Positions 1 through 5,020 of a DNA stretch of 5,020 nucleotides are shown in pieces. The position numbers and the translations under genes were made by a program. The notes beneath the pieces are model-generated. The model was not told the origin of the DNA, did not search any database, and saw only the letters and a list, made by a program, of their open reading frames with translations. How positions within the stretch are numbered: the stretch's first letter is position 1; the number at the start of each line of letters is the position of its first letter. Source of the DNA: Natronohydrobacter sp. (GTDB lineage Bacteria; Pseudomonadota; Alphaproteobacteria; Rhodobacterales; Rhodobacteraceae); the NCBI GenBank assembly GCA_007118445.1, contig SKRP01000141.1, positions 1 through 5,020 on the forward strand, read 5' to 3'.

Positions 1-24
1 CCGTCGACCAAAGGGGCGCTGTGA
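1..24 (+). CDS. hisB: Imidazoleglycerol-phosphate dehydratase, C-terminal end only (partial)
   Basis: The frame starting at base 1 reads PSTKGAL and then stops at TGA 22-24. HisB proteins characteristically finish with a short P-S-T/S-K-G-x-L tail, and hisB commonly precedes hisH in Rhodobacterales, so this is read as the last seven codons of hisB. The enzyme dehydrates imidazole glycerol phosphate to imidazole acetol phosphate in the cytoplasm. Only one base separates its stop from the hisH start, so the two are probably co-transcribed and translationally coupled. The match is short, so the call rests on the tail motif plus context. Confidence 0.72.
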   Translation, partial: PSTKGAL

Positions 25-25
25 C

Positions 26-664
26 GTGCTGACGGTTCTGGTGGATTACGACAGCGGCAATCTGCATTCTGCTGAAAAAGCCTTTCAGCGCATGGCGCAG
101 GAAGTGGGTGGTGGCGACGTGATTGTCACCACACATCCCGAGGATGTGGCGCGCGCGGACCGGATCGTGCTGCCCGGCGACGGGGCCTTTCCCGCCTGCC
201 GCCGCGCTCTGGGGGCGGTCGATGGCATGGTTGACGCGCTGGAGGAGGCGGTGCAGCGCCGCGCCGTGCCCTTCATGGGGATCTGCGTGGGCATGCAGAT
301 GCTGGCGACATCGGGGCATGAATATGAGGATGTCGCGGGGCTGGACTGGATCGGCGGCACTGTCGAGCGGATTGCGCCGAGCGACCCGCAGCTGAAAGTG
401 CCGCATATGGGCTGGAATGATCTGGTGATCGACCGCGCCCATCCGGTGCTGGATGGGGTGTCGAGCGGCGATCATGCCTATTTCGTGCATTCCTATCAGT
501 TCCATGTTGCGGATCAGGGCGATCTGCTGGCGCATGTCGATTATGCGGGCGCTGTGACGGCGATCGTCGCGCGCGGCAATGTCATCGGCACGCAGTTTCA
601 CCCCGAGAAGTCGCAGGCCACGGGGTTGCGGATGATCGCGAATTTTCTGACCTGGCGACCGTGA
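26..664 (+). CDS. hisH: Imidazole glycerol phosphate synthase, glutamine amidotransferase subunit HisH
   Basis: HisH is the glutaminase half of the HisH-HisF synthase. It hydrolyses glutamine and channels ammonia to HisF, which makes imidazole glycerol phosphate and AICAR in histidine biosynthesis. The 212-residue product is full length for the family. It is a class I glutamine amidotransferase: the N-terminal VDYDSGNLHS is typical of HisH, the nucleophile is Cys87 in GICVGMQML, and the catalytic His192 and Glu194 lie in GTQFHPEKSQ near the C-terminus. The oxyanion-strand motif reads PGDG (50-53) where many HisH have PGVG; I believe PGDG is common in alphaproteobacteria. The GTG start at 26 follows hisB by one base, with a purine-rich AAAGGGG at 10-16 as the likely ribosome binding site inside the end of hisB. 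No hisA or hisF follows within the window. Confidence 0.97.
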   Translation: MLTVLVDYDSGNLHSAEKAFQRMAQEVGGGDVIVTTHPEDVARADRIVLPGDGAFPACRRALGAVDGMVDALEEAVQRRAVPFMGICVGMQMLATSGHEYEDVAGLDWIGGTVERIAPSDPQLKVPHMGWNDLVIDRAHPVLDGVSSGDHAYFVHSYQFHVADQGDLLAHVDYAGAVTAIVARGNVIGTQFHPEKSQATGLRMIANFLTWRP

Positions 665-674
665 GCGGGGCAAG

Positions 675-707
675 GAGGGGCGCTGCCCCTCTGGCACCTG
701 CGGTGCC
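675..707 (+). repeat. Two adjacent perfect hairpins downstream of hisH
   Basis: The first hairpin has a 7-bp perfect stem, GAGGGGC (675-681) and GCCCCTC (685-691), around a 3-base loop. The second has a 6-bp perfect stem, GGCACC (693-698) and GGTGCC (702-707), also with a 3-base loop, and starts one base after the first ends. Neither is followed by a T-run, so this is not a canonical intrinsic terminator. It could slow or end transcription of the his genes, block 3' exonuclease decay, or be the variable hairpin part of a dispersed intergenic repeat. The pairing is seen directly; the function is inferred. Confidence 0.75.
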
Positions 708-710
708 ATT

Positions 711-740
711 CACCCCGGAGTATTTGAGGCAAGATGAAAA
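711..740 (+). repeat. Rhodobacterales-type dispersed intergenic block (CCCCGGAGTATTT ... AAGATGAAA)
   Basis: Bases 713-725 read CCCCGGAGTATTT, and 731-739 read AAGATGAAA. From memory, very similar CCCGGAGTATTT...AGATGAA blocks, preceded by a GC-rich hairpin, sit between many genes in Rhodobacteraceae genomes, often just upstream of a start codon. Together with the twin hairpins the element would span about 675-740. Its A-rich end merges with the ribosome binding site of the next gene. Only one copy is present in the window, so the dispersed nature is recalled and not shown here. The ATG at 734 is out of frame with the downstream gene and is not its start. Confidence 0.5.
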
Positions 741-745
741 GGGGG
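739..745 (+). promoter_or_regulatory. Ribosome binding site that sets the pseudouridine synthase start at 750
   Basis: AAGGGGG at 739-745 ends four bases before ATG 750 but only one base before the in-frame GTG at 747. The spacing therefore favours ATG 750 as the true start. Confidence 0.6.
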
Positions 746-749
746 TGTG

Positions 750-1592
750 ATGGCCGGTGCTGAGAAAACAGGCGCGCGCATTGCCAAAGTGCTGGCGCGC
801 GCGGGGCTGGCCTCGCGGCGTGAGGCGGAGGCGATGATCCTGGCAGGCCGGGTGGCGGTGAATGGCAAGCGCATCGACAGCCCGGCGCTGAATGTCGGGC
901 CGCGCGACCGGGTCAGCGTGGATGGCAAGCCGCTGCCCGAGGCGGAACCGGCGCGGTTATGGCTGTATCACAAGCCCCTGGGGCTGGTCACGACCACGAA
1001 GGATGAGGACGGCCGCCCGACCGTGTTCGACAATCTGCCCGAAGACATGCCGCGGGTGATGTCGGTGGGGCGGCTTGATCTGAACTCGGAAGGGCTGCTT
1101 TTGCTGACCAATGATGGCGGGCTGAAGCGCAAGCTGGAATTGCCCAGCACAGGCTGGTTGCGCAAATACCGGGTGCGGGTGAATGGCGCGCCTGATGATG
1201 CGTTGCTGGCCCCTTTGCGCGCGGGTGTGGTGATTGAAGGCGAGCGCTTTCTGCCCATGAACGTCAGCATCGACCGCCAGCAGGGCGCGAATGCCTGGTT
1301 GACTATCGGTATTCGCGAAGGGCGCAATCGCGAGATCCGCCGTGCGCTGTCGCATGTGGGTTTGAGTGTGAACCGGTTGATCCGGGTGAGCTACGGGCCG
1401 TTTCAGCTTGGCACTCTGGCGAAGGGGGCTGTCGAGGAGGTCAAGGCACGGGTCTTGCGCGACCAGTTGGGGCGCGATCCGGATGCAGTGCAGGACAGAG
1501 CGCCTGACCGTAAGCGCGGCAACAAACCCGGCAGCAGGCGGGCGGCATCCGGGCCACGCAAACCTGCCGGGGGCCGCAACCCGCGCGGGTGA
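750..1592 (+). CDS. rluB: rRNA pseudouridine synthase of the RsuA/RluB family, probably RluB-like
   Basis: The enzyme isomerises a specific uridine in ribosomal RNA to pseudouridine. E. coli RluB targets U2605 of 23S rRNA, while the paralogues RsuA and RluF target other sites. The 280-residue protein has an N-terminal S4 RNA-binding domain (about 8-55, including ARAGLASRREAEAMI). The catalytic domain carries GRLDLNSEGLLLLTNDG with catalytic Asp110, and the family motif EGRNREIRR at 190-198. The C-terminal 40 or so residues form a low-complexity tail rich in Arg, Lys, Gly and Pro, a feature of RluB proteins that probably aids RNA contact. An alternative GTG start at 747 would add one residue. 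It lies 85 bases after hisH, separated by hairpins, so it may be its own unit or the end of the his transcript. Family assignment is firm; the exact uridine target is inferred. Confidence 0.9.
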   Translation: MAGAEKTGARIAKVLARAGLASRREAEAMILAGRVAVNGKRIDSPALNVGPRDRVSVDGKPLPEAEPARLWLYHKPLGLVTTTKDEDGRPTVFDNLPEDMPRVMSVGRLDLNSEGLLLLTNDGGLKRKLELPSTGWLRKYRVRVNGAPDDALLAPLRAGVVIEGERFLPMNVSIDRQQGANAWLTIGIREGRNREIRRALSHVGLSVNRLIRVSYGPFQLGTLAKGAVEEVKARVLRDQLGRDPDAVQDRAPDRKRGNKPGSRRAASGPRKPAGGRNPRG

Positions 1593-1614
1593 TTGCGCAG
1601 CGCTTGTGCAATTT
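1592..1614 (+). terminator. Weak terminator-like hairpin directly after the pseudouridine synthase gene
   Basis: TTGCGCA (1593-1599) pairs with TGTGCAA (1605-1611) across a 5-base loop, with one G-U pair; A1592 can extend the stem to T1612. Only TTT (1612-1614) follows before CC. The position right after the stop codon is right for an intrinsic terminator, but the stem is modest and the T-run short. Confidence 0.35.
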
Positions 1615-1657
1615 CCACCTGTCCCGCCTGCGGATGGCGTGCATGTGAAGAGTGGCT

Positions 1658-1685
1658 TTCACAGAGCCGCATCTTGGCCTATAGT
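1658..1685 (+). promoter_or_regulatory. Sigma70-type promoter for the micropeptide-xpaC-telA operon
   Basis: TTCACA at 1658-1663 matches the -35 consensus TTGACA at five of six positions, and TATAGT at 1680-1685 matches the -10 consensus TATAAT at five of six. The spacer is 16 bases. Transcription would begin near 1691-1693, giving a leader of roughly 25 bases before the ATG at 1717. This sits in the only clear non-coding gap before the five-gene run. No operator is evident beyond a 4-bp inverted repeat overlapping the -35 box (GGCT 1654-1657, AGCC 1665-1668), which is too short to weigh. Confidence 0.6.
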
Positions 1686-1702
1686 CGCACTCGTGTATGT
1701 TC

Positions 1703-1707
1703 AGGAG
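1703..1707 (+). promoter_or_regulatory. Shine-Dalgarno of the 26-codon micropeptide
   Basis: AGGAG at 1703-1707 is the strongest ribosome binding site in the window. It lies nine bases before ATG 1717, and it supports this short frame as translated. Confidence 0.65.
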
Positions 1708-1716
1708 CTTCGGGTC

Positions 1717-1797
1717 ATGTCGACGACAGGGTTGCAAAAGATCTCTTATGCCCTGCTGTTGGCGCTGATGATTTATGTTGCTGTGATCGGGGGCTGA
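1717..1797 (+). CDS. 26-residue hydrophobic micropeptide, predicted single-pass membrane protein
   Basis: The frame runs from ATG 1717 to TGA 1795-1797. It has a polar start (MSTTGLQKIS) and then one hydrophobic segment, about residues 11-24 (YALLLALMIYVAVI), ending in two glycines. It follows a good promoter and an AGGAG Shine-Dalgarno, and its stop lies three bases before the ATG of the xpaC-family gene, so translation is probably coupled. I do not recognise a named family, though I suspect such short proteins recur before xpaC in Rhodobacterales. Possible roles are a small membrane partner of the XpaC-like protein or a leader that sets its translation; neither is shown. The hydrophobic segment is short for a membrane span. 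Confidence 0.68.
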   Translation: MSTTGLQKISYALLLALMIYVAVIGG

Positions 1798-1800
1798 GGC

Positions 1801-2664
1801 ATGAGCCAGCAATTCGGCGGGCGCTACAGCCCCAACGCATCCCGCACCGCGCCCGGCGCGCCCAGACGCCCGCATCCGGTTGGCGCGCGGGTCAATCTGC
1901 TTTTTGTGTTGCCCTTTCTTTTCGCGATCATGGCGTTTTTCAAACCACCTGCGGGGCTGGTGCTGCATCTGGGGGCCTTTGCACTGCTGATGCTGGCGGC
2001 CTGGCTTACGCGCGCAGGTGTTGTGGCCCAGGCCGCCTATGACGCGCGCAGCGTGGCGCGCAAACCCGCCATCCCGCGCAAGATTTTCGGCTCGGTGCTG
2101 ACCGGGCTGGGGCTGGGGCTGGTCGCGTTTTCCGCAGGCCCTGCGACCGCGCTTATGCTGGGGGGCTTGGGCGCGGTGCTGCATTTCGGCGCTTTCGGGG
2201 CCGATCCGCTGCGCGACAAGGGCATGGAGGGGGTGGATACATTCGCAACCGACCGCGCCGCGAAAGCCGTGGAAGAGGCCGAGACCTATCTTTCCGAGAT
2301 GGCGAGTGCGATCAAGCGCAGCGGCGACCGCACGCTCGCGCGCAGGATCGACGCGTTCAGCGCCAATATCCGCCCGCTGTTCCGGGCCATCGAGAATGAT
2401 CCAAGGCGTCTGAATTCGGCGCGGCGCTATCTGGGCGTCTATCTGGTGGGCGCGCGCGATGCGACGGTGAAATTTGCCGATCTGTATGCGCGTAACCCTG
2501 ATCCGCAGGCGCGCGCCGAGTATGAGGCGCTGCTTGACGATCTCGAATCGCGCTTTGCCTTGCGCCGCGAGGCCCTGCTGGAAAGCGACCGCACAGATCT
2601 GGAGATCGAGATCGAGGTGCTGCGCGAAAGGCTGGATCGCGAGGGTTTGCGGGTAACGGACTGA
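1801..2664 (+). CDS. xpaC: XpaC family membrane protein (annotated as 5-bromo-4-chloroindolyl phosphate hydrolysis protein)
   Basis: The 287-residue protein fits the XpaC family, whose name comes from an indolyl-phosphate hydrolysis phenotype in Bacillus; true phosphatase activity is doubtful and the function is unknown. Visible layout: a Pro/Arg-rich cytoplasmic start (about 1-30), two hydrophobic segments (about 31-47 and 52-69), a Gly/Ala/Leu-rich third hydrophobic region (about 97-132), and a charged, mostly helical C-terminal half (about 150-287) ending in a likely coiled coil rich in Glu, Arg and Leu. It probably sits in the inner membrane with the helical part in the cytoplasm. The ATG at 1801 follows the micropeptide stop by three bases; a GGGGG at 1789-1793 inside that peptide gene is the likely ribosome binding site. 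The telA homologue follows, the classic partner of xpaC, which strengthens the call. Confidence 0.87.
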   Translation: MSQQFGGRYSPNASRTAPGAPRRPHPVGARVNLLFVLPFLFAIMAFFKPPAGLVLHLGAFALLMLAAWLTRAGVVAQAAYDARSVARKPAIPRKIFGSVLTGLGLGLVAFSAGPATALMLGGLGAVLHFGAFGADPLRDKGMEGVDTFATDRAAKAVEEAETYLSEMASAIKRSGDRTLARRIDAFSANIRPLFRAIENDPRRLNSARRYLGVYLVGARDATVKFADLYARNPDPQARAEYEALLDDLESRFALRREALLESDRTDLEIEIEVLRERLDREGLRVTD

Positions 2665-2703
2665 ACCAGAGGCGGGCCCGAACAGGCCGCGATACATGAC
2701 ACA

Positions 2704-2708
2704 GAGGG
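2704..2708 (+). promoter_or_regulatory. Ribosome binding site of telA
   Basis: GAGGG at 2704-2708 lies six bases before ATG 2715, a good spacing, so telA can start translation on its own despite the 50-base gap after xpaC. Confidence 0.6.
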
Positions 2709-2714
2709 ACCGAT

Positions 2715-3893
2715 ATGGCTGAAACAATCCGCAAACAGGCCGAGACACTGACGGGCGAAATCAACGCGCTGGTGGATACCCCGCTGGCCGAGCCCTCGGG
2801 CGCGCTGGTGACACTGGATGACGCCCCGGCCGATGAGGCCGAGGCGATCCGCGCGCGCATGGGCGAGATCGATATGGGCCAGACCAGCACCATCATCGGC
2901 TTTGGCTCGCGCGCGCAGATGGAATTGCAGCAGATCAGCCAGTCGATGCTGGCCGATGTGAAGAACAAGGATCTTGGCCCCGCAGGTGACGGCTTGCGCG
3001 AGATGGTGAGCACTTTGCGCGGGTTTTCCGTGTCGGAACTGGATACGCGGCGCGAGCGCAGCTGGTGGGAGCGGCTGACCGGCAAGGCCGCGCCGATTGC
3101 CAAGTTTCAGGAACGCTACAACAGCGTGCAAGGCCAGATCGACCGCATCACCGGCAATCTGCTCAGCCATGAAACCACGCTGCTGAAAGATATCAAGGCG
3201 CTGGACAAGCTCTATGAAAAGACGCTGGATTTCTACCATGAGCTGGCGCTCTACATCTCGGCAGGTGAAGCCAAGCTGAAAGAGCTGGATGCAAAGGACA
3301 TCCCGGCCAAGGAAGCCGAAGTCGCCGCCGCGCCGGAAAATGACAAGGTGCTGAAAGCGCAGGAATTGCGCGACCTGCGCGCCGCGCGCGATGATCTGGA
3401 ACGCCGGGTGCATGATCTGAAGCTGACGCGGCAGGTGACGATGCAATCCCTGCCCTCGATCCGGCTGGTGCAGGAAAATGACAAATCGCTCGTGACCAAG
3501 ATCAACTCGACCCTGGTCAATACTGTGCCGCTCTGGGAAACCCAGCTGGCGCAGGCGCTGACCATCCAGCGCTCGCGCGAAGCCGCGCAGGCGGTGCGTG
3601 CGGCCAATGATCTGACCAATGAGCTGCTGACCTCGAATGCCGAGAACCTGCGCGAGGCCAATCGCGAGGTGCGCGAGGAAATCGAGCGCGGGGTGTTTGA
3701 TATCAACGCGGTCAAACAGGCGAACGAGACGCTGATCGCCACGATCGAGGACAGTCTGCGCATCGCCGATGAGGGCCGCAGCAAACGCGCGGCTGCCGAG
3801 GAAGAGCTGACCAAGATGGAATCGGAGTTGCGCAATTCGCTTGCCTCGGCACGTTCGCGCGACAGCGAGGCAGCCCATCAGTCCGACGCCTGA
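2715..3893 (+). CDS. telA: TelA family toxic anion resistance protein
   Basis: TelA proteins were first tied to tellurite resistance on IncP plasmids, and chromosomal homologues have been linked to tolerance of envelope-active antimicrobials; the molecular activity is unknown. The 392-residue product is full length and almost wholly alpha-helical, with no signal peptide or membrane span, so it is likely cytoplasmic. Family hallmarks, in order: IIGFGSRAQMELQQIS (60-75), a FQERYNSVQGQIDRI stretch, the ALYISAGEAKL segment, RVHDLKLTR (231-239), PSIRLVQEND (247-256), and VPLWETQLAQAL with Trp274. A long C-terminal coiled coil rich in Glu, Arg and Ala follows, including ERGVFDINAVKQANETLI. It is probably co-transcribed with xpaC upstream, and the lipoprotein gene starts four bases after its stop. 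Assignment to the family is secure; resistance to any given anion in this host is not shown. Confidence 0.93.
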   Translation: MAETIRKQAETLTGEINALVDTPLAEPSGALVTLDDAPADEAEAIRARMGEIDMGQTSTIIGFGSRAQMELQQISQSMLADVKNKDLGPAGDGLREMVSTLRGFSVSELDTRRERSWWERLTGKAAPIAKFQERYNSVQGQIDRITGNLLSHETTLLKDIKALDKLYEKTLDFYHELALYISAGEAKLKELDAKDIPAKEAEVAAAPENDKVLKAQELRDLRAARDDLERRVHDLKLTRQVTMQSLPSIRLVQENDKSLVTKINSTLVNTVPLWETQLAQALTIQRSREAAQAVRAANDLTNELLTSNAENLREANREVREEIERGVFDINAVKQANETLIATIEDSLRIADEGRSKRAAAEEELTKMESELRNSLASARSRDSEAAHQSDA

Positions 3894-3897
3894 GGCA

Positions 3898-4902
3898 ATG
3901 ATCCGGGCAGCGCGATATCCCCTGCCTGGCCCGGATCGCACCGGGATCAAGGGCATGGCCGGGGTTCTGGCGCTGAGCCTGCTGCTTCTTGCGGGCTGCC
4001 TGCAAGGCCCCGAGGACACGGTCGCGACTGCGCCTGAAACCAGCGATGTGCCGCCGTCGCGTCCGGCCGTTTCAATCGCAGCGCGACCGGTAGACCCGGA
4101 AGCTGTTGCGCGCGTAAGGTCTTTTTTCGCGGCGCAAGAGGCGCAGCGCTTGTCAAATGACCTGCTGCGGCGCGAGCGCATGCCAGGCGATCTGCCGATC
4201 ACGGAGCGCTTGATCGAAAATGCTTTCGTGCGCGTGGCGCTCTTTGATGAACACAGTTTCATCGGCGGGCGCATTGTCGAAGGCGAGTTCCCCTCGCGCC
4301 TGCGCCGCTGGCAGGATCCTGTGCAGATGCAAGTGACATTCGGTGCTTCTGTTCCCGAGCCTGTGCAACGCGCGGACAGGACTTTTGTCAGCAATTATGC
4401 GCGCCGCCTGTCCGGGCTGACCGGGCACCCGGTGTCACTGGTGGAAGCGGGCGGCAATTTCCATGTTCTGTTGCTGTCTGAAGAAGAACGCCGGGCGATA
4501 GGACCGCAGCTGCACCAGCTGGTGCCCGGGGTTGATCAGGTGACGCTCGATCTGGTGCAGTCCCTGCCGCTGTCGGTTTCCTGCATCGTCATCGCCTTTT
4601 CGCGGTCGGGCACGGATATCTACAGCGATGCGATTGCCGTTATCCGCGCCGAACTGCCCGATCTGTCGCGCCGGGCCTGCTATTATGAAGAACTTGCGCA
4701 GGGCATGGGCCTGCCCAATGACAGCCCGGTCGCGCGTCCGTCACTGTTCAATGATTCTGCCGAATTTGCCGTGCTGACCGCGCTGGACGAGTATCTGCTG
4801 CGCATCCTCTATGACCCGCGCCTGCGCCCCGGAATGCGCGAGGCCGAAGCCCGCCCCATCATCCGGCGCATTGTCAATGAGTTGATGACAGGCGAGAGTT
4901 AG
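3898..4902 (+). CDS. DUF2927 family lipoprotein
   Basis: From ATG 3898 the product is 334 residues. A hydrophobic stretch LALSLLLLAGC ends in a lipobox with Cys34 as the predicted lipidated residue, so the mature protein should be a periplasmic or outer-membrane lipoprotein. A Pro/Ala-rich linker follows (about 35-65). The main domain (about 95-310) matches what I know of DUF2927: a SVSCIVIAF strand with Cys229, AELPDLSRRACYYEELAQGMGL with Cys261, SLFNDSAEFAVLTALDEYLLRILYDPRL, and a C-terminal MREAEARPIIRRIV helix. Cys229 and Cys261 could form a disulfide. No biochemical role is known for the family. Start choice: ATG 3898 leaves four bases after telA and gives Arg/Lys before the hydrophobic core, but its Shine-Dalgarno (GAGG at 3892-3895) is only two bases away. 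ATG 3955 would remove the positive charges. TTG 3841 would overlap telA. Confidence 0.83.
   Translation: MIRAARYPLPGPDRTGIKGMAGVLALSLLLLAGCLQGPEDTVATAPETSDVPPSRPAVSIAARPVDPEAVARVRSFFAAQEAQRLSNDLLRRERMPGDLPITERLIENAFVRVALFDEHSFIGGRIVEGEFPSRLRRWQDPVQMQVTFGASVPEPVQRADRTFVSNYARRLSGLTGHPVSLVEAGGNFHVLLLSEEERRAIGPQLHQLVPGVDQVTLDLVQSLPLSVSCIVIAFSRSGTDIYSDAIAVIRAELPDLSRRACYYEELAQGMGLPNDSPVARPSLFNDSAEFAVLTALDEYLLRILYDPRLRPGMREAEARPIIRRIVNELMTGES
3900..3937 (+). other. 9-bp perfect inverted repeat at the start of the lipoprotein gene
   Basis: GATCCGGGC at 3900-3908 is the exact reverse complement of GCCCGGATC at 3929-3937, with a 20-base loop. The left arm begins on the G of the ATG at 3898. In mRNA it could fold over the start region and damp translation of the lipoprotein relative to telA, or mark an RNA processing site. 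If the real start is ATG 3955, it would instead lie in the intergenic leader. The pairing is seen; the function is inferred. Confidence 0.5.
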
Positions 4903-4906
4903 CAAG

Positions 4907-5020
4907 ATGGCAGAGCTCTTGCGACCGGAAACATTTGAGTTTTTTGCGCGCTATCTTCTGGCAGGGTTCATCATCATTTCTGTCAGATCCCGCCTGACCG
5001 CCGCGCGATCCCCAAAGCCG
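4907..5020 (+). CDS. N-terminus of an uncharacterised membrane-anchored protein (partial, runs off the window)
   Basis: ATG 4907 opens a frame of 38 codons with no stop before the window ends. It starts four bases after the TAG of the lipoprotein gene, and GAGAG at 4894-4898 lies eight bases upstream as a plausible ribosome binding site. The peptide begins MAELLRPETFEFFARYLLAG and continues with a short hydrophobic segment (about 12-26, ending FIIISV) and then a basic, Pro-containing stretch, as in an N-terminal membrane anchor with a cytoplasmic tail. The look is loosely like DUF6338-type proteins, but that is a weak guess. The spacing suggests it is the fifth gene of the xpaC-telA operon. 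Confidence 0.62.
   Translation, partial: MAELLRPETFEFFARYLLAGFIIISVRSRLTAARSPKP

Noticed and set aside
1408..1716. In-frame upstream extension of the micropeptide frame towards 1408
   Set aside because: The extension overlaps the pseudouridine synthase in another frame and crosses the promoter. The AGGAG and ATG at 1717 mark the real start.
1441..2748. A 435-codon open frame on the minus strand across the control region and xpaC
   Set aside because: It runs through the promoter gap and opposite real genes, with low-complexity His/Arg/Gln composition. It is best explained as a codon-bias shadow.
3841..3897. TTG start at 3841 for the lipoprotein gene
   Set aside because: It would overlap the end of telA by about 50 bases and put some 50 residues before the lipidated cysteine, too long for a normal lipoprotein signal peptide.
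2439..4394. A 651-codon open frame on the minus strand opposite xpaC, telA and the lipoprotein gene
   Set aside because: It lies opposite three well-supported genes, crosses their boundaries, and its product is rich in Arg, His, Gln and Leu with no recognisable domain. Long antisense frames are expected in high-GC DNA with strong third-position bias.
4902..4922. 6-bp inverted repeat GCAAGA/TCTTGC around the start of the last gene, considered as a terminator
   Set aside because: The stem is short, no T-run follows, and it covers the start codon of the next gene. A chance pairing is more likely.
4940..4945. T-run (TTTTTT) considered as a terminator tail
   Set aside because: No stable stem sits directly upstream, and the run encodes Phe codons in the open frame starting at 4907.

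Overview
The window is high-GC, densely packed, all-plus-strand DNA. Codon use, protein sequences and gene content point to an alphaproteobacterium of the Rhodobacterales (Rhodobacteraceae/Roseobacter type). The genus cannot be fixed from this stretch alone.

Layout: (i) 1-664 is the tail of a histidine gene cluster: the last codons of hisB, then a complete hisH one base later. (ii) 665-749 is a short intergenic segment with two perfect GC-rich hairpins followed by a block that resembles a dispersed Rhodobacterales intergenic element. (iii) 750-1592 is an RsuA/RluB-family rRNA pseudouridine synthase. (iv) 1593-1716 holds a weak terminator-like hairpin and a good sigma70-type promoter (TTCACA-N16-TATAGT). 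(v) 1717-5020 looks like one operon of five reading frames: a 26-codon membrane micropeptide, an XpaC-family membrane protein, a TelA-family 'toxic anion resistance' protein, a DUF2927-type lipoprotein, and the start of a membrane-anchored protein cut by the window edge. Gaps between these frames are 3, 50, 4 and 4 bases.

How the genes relate: hisB/hisH belong to histidine biosynthesis; HisH supplies ammonia to HisF. The pseudouridine synthase acts on rRNA and appears to be its own unit or a distal cistron of the his transcript. The xpaC-telA pair is a known conserved partnership, linked in the literature to tolerance of tellurite and cell-envelope-active compounds, with unresolved biochemistry. 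Here it is extended by a micropeptide in front and an outer-membrane or periplasmic lipoprotein plus a further membrane protein behind. This is consistent with an envelope-associated module, although that role is inferred from gene order.

The most noteworthy items are the micropeptide with its own promoter and Shine-Dalgarno, the five-gene arrangement around xpaC-telA, a 9-bp perfect inverted repeat at the telA/lipoprotein junction that covers the start region, the twin-hairpin intergenic element, and the absence of hisA/hisF directly after hisH. I found no tRNA, rRNA, CRISPR array, insertion sequence or phage gene.
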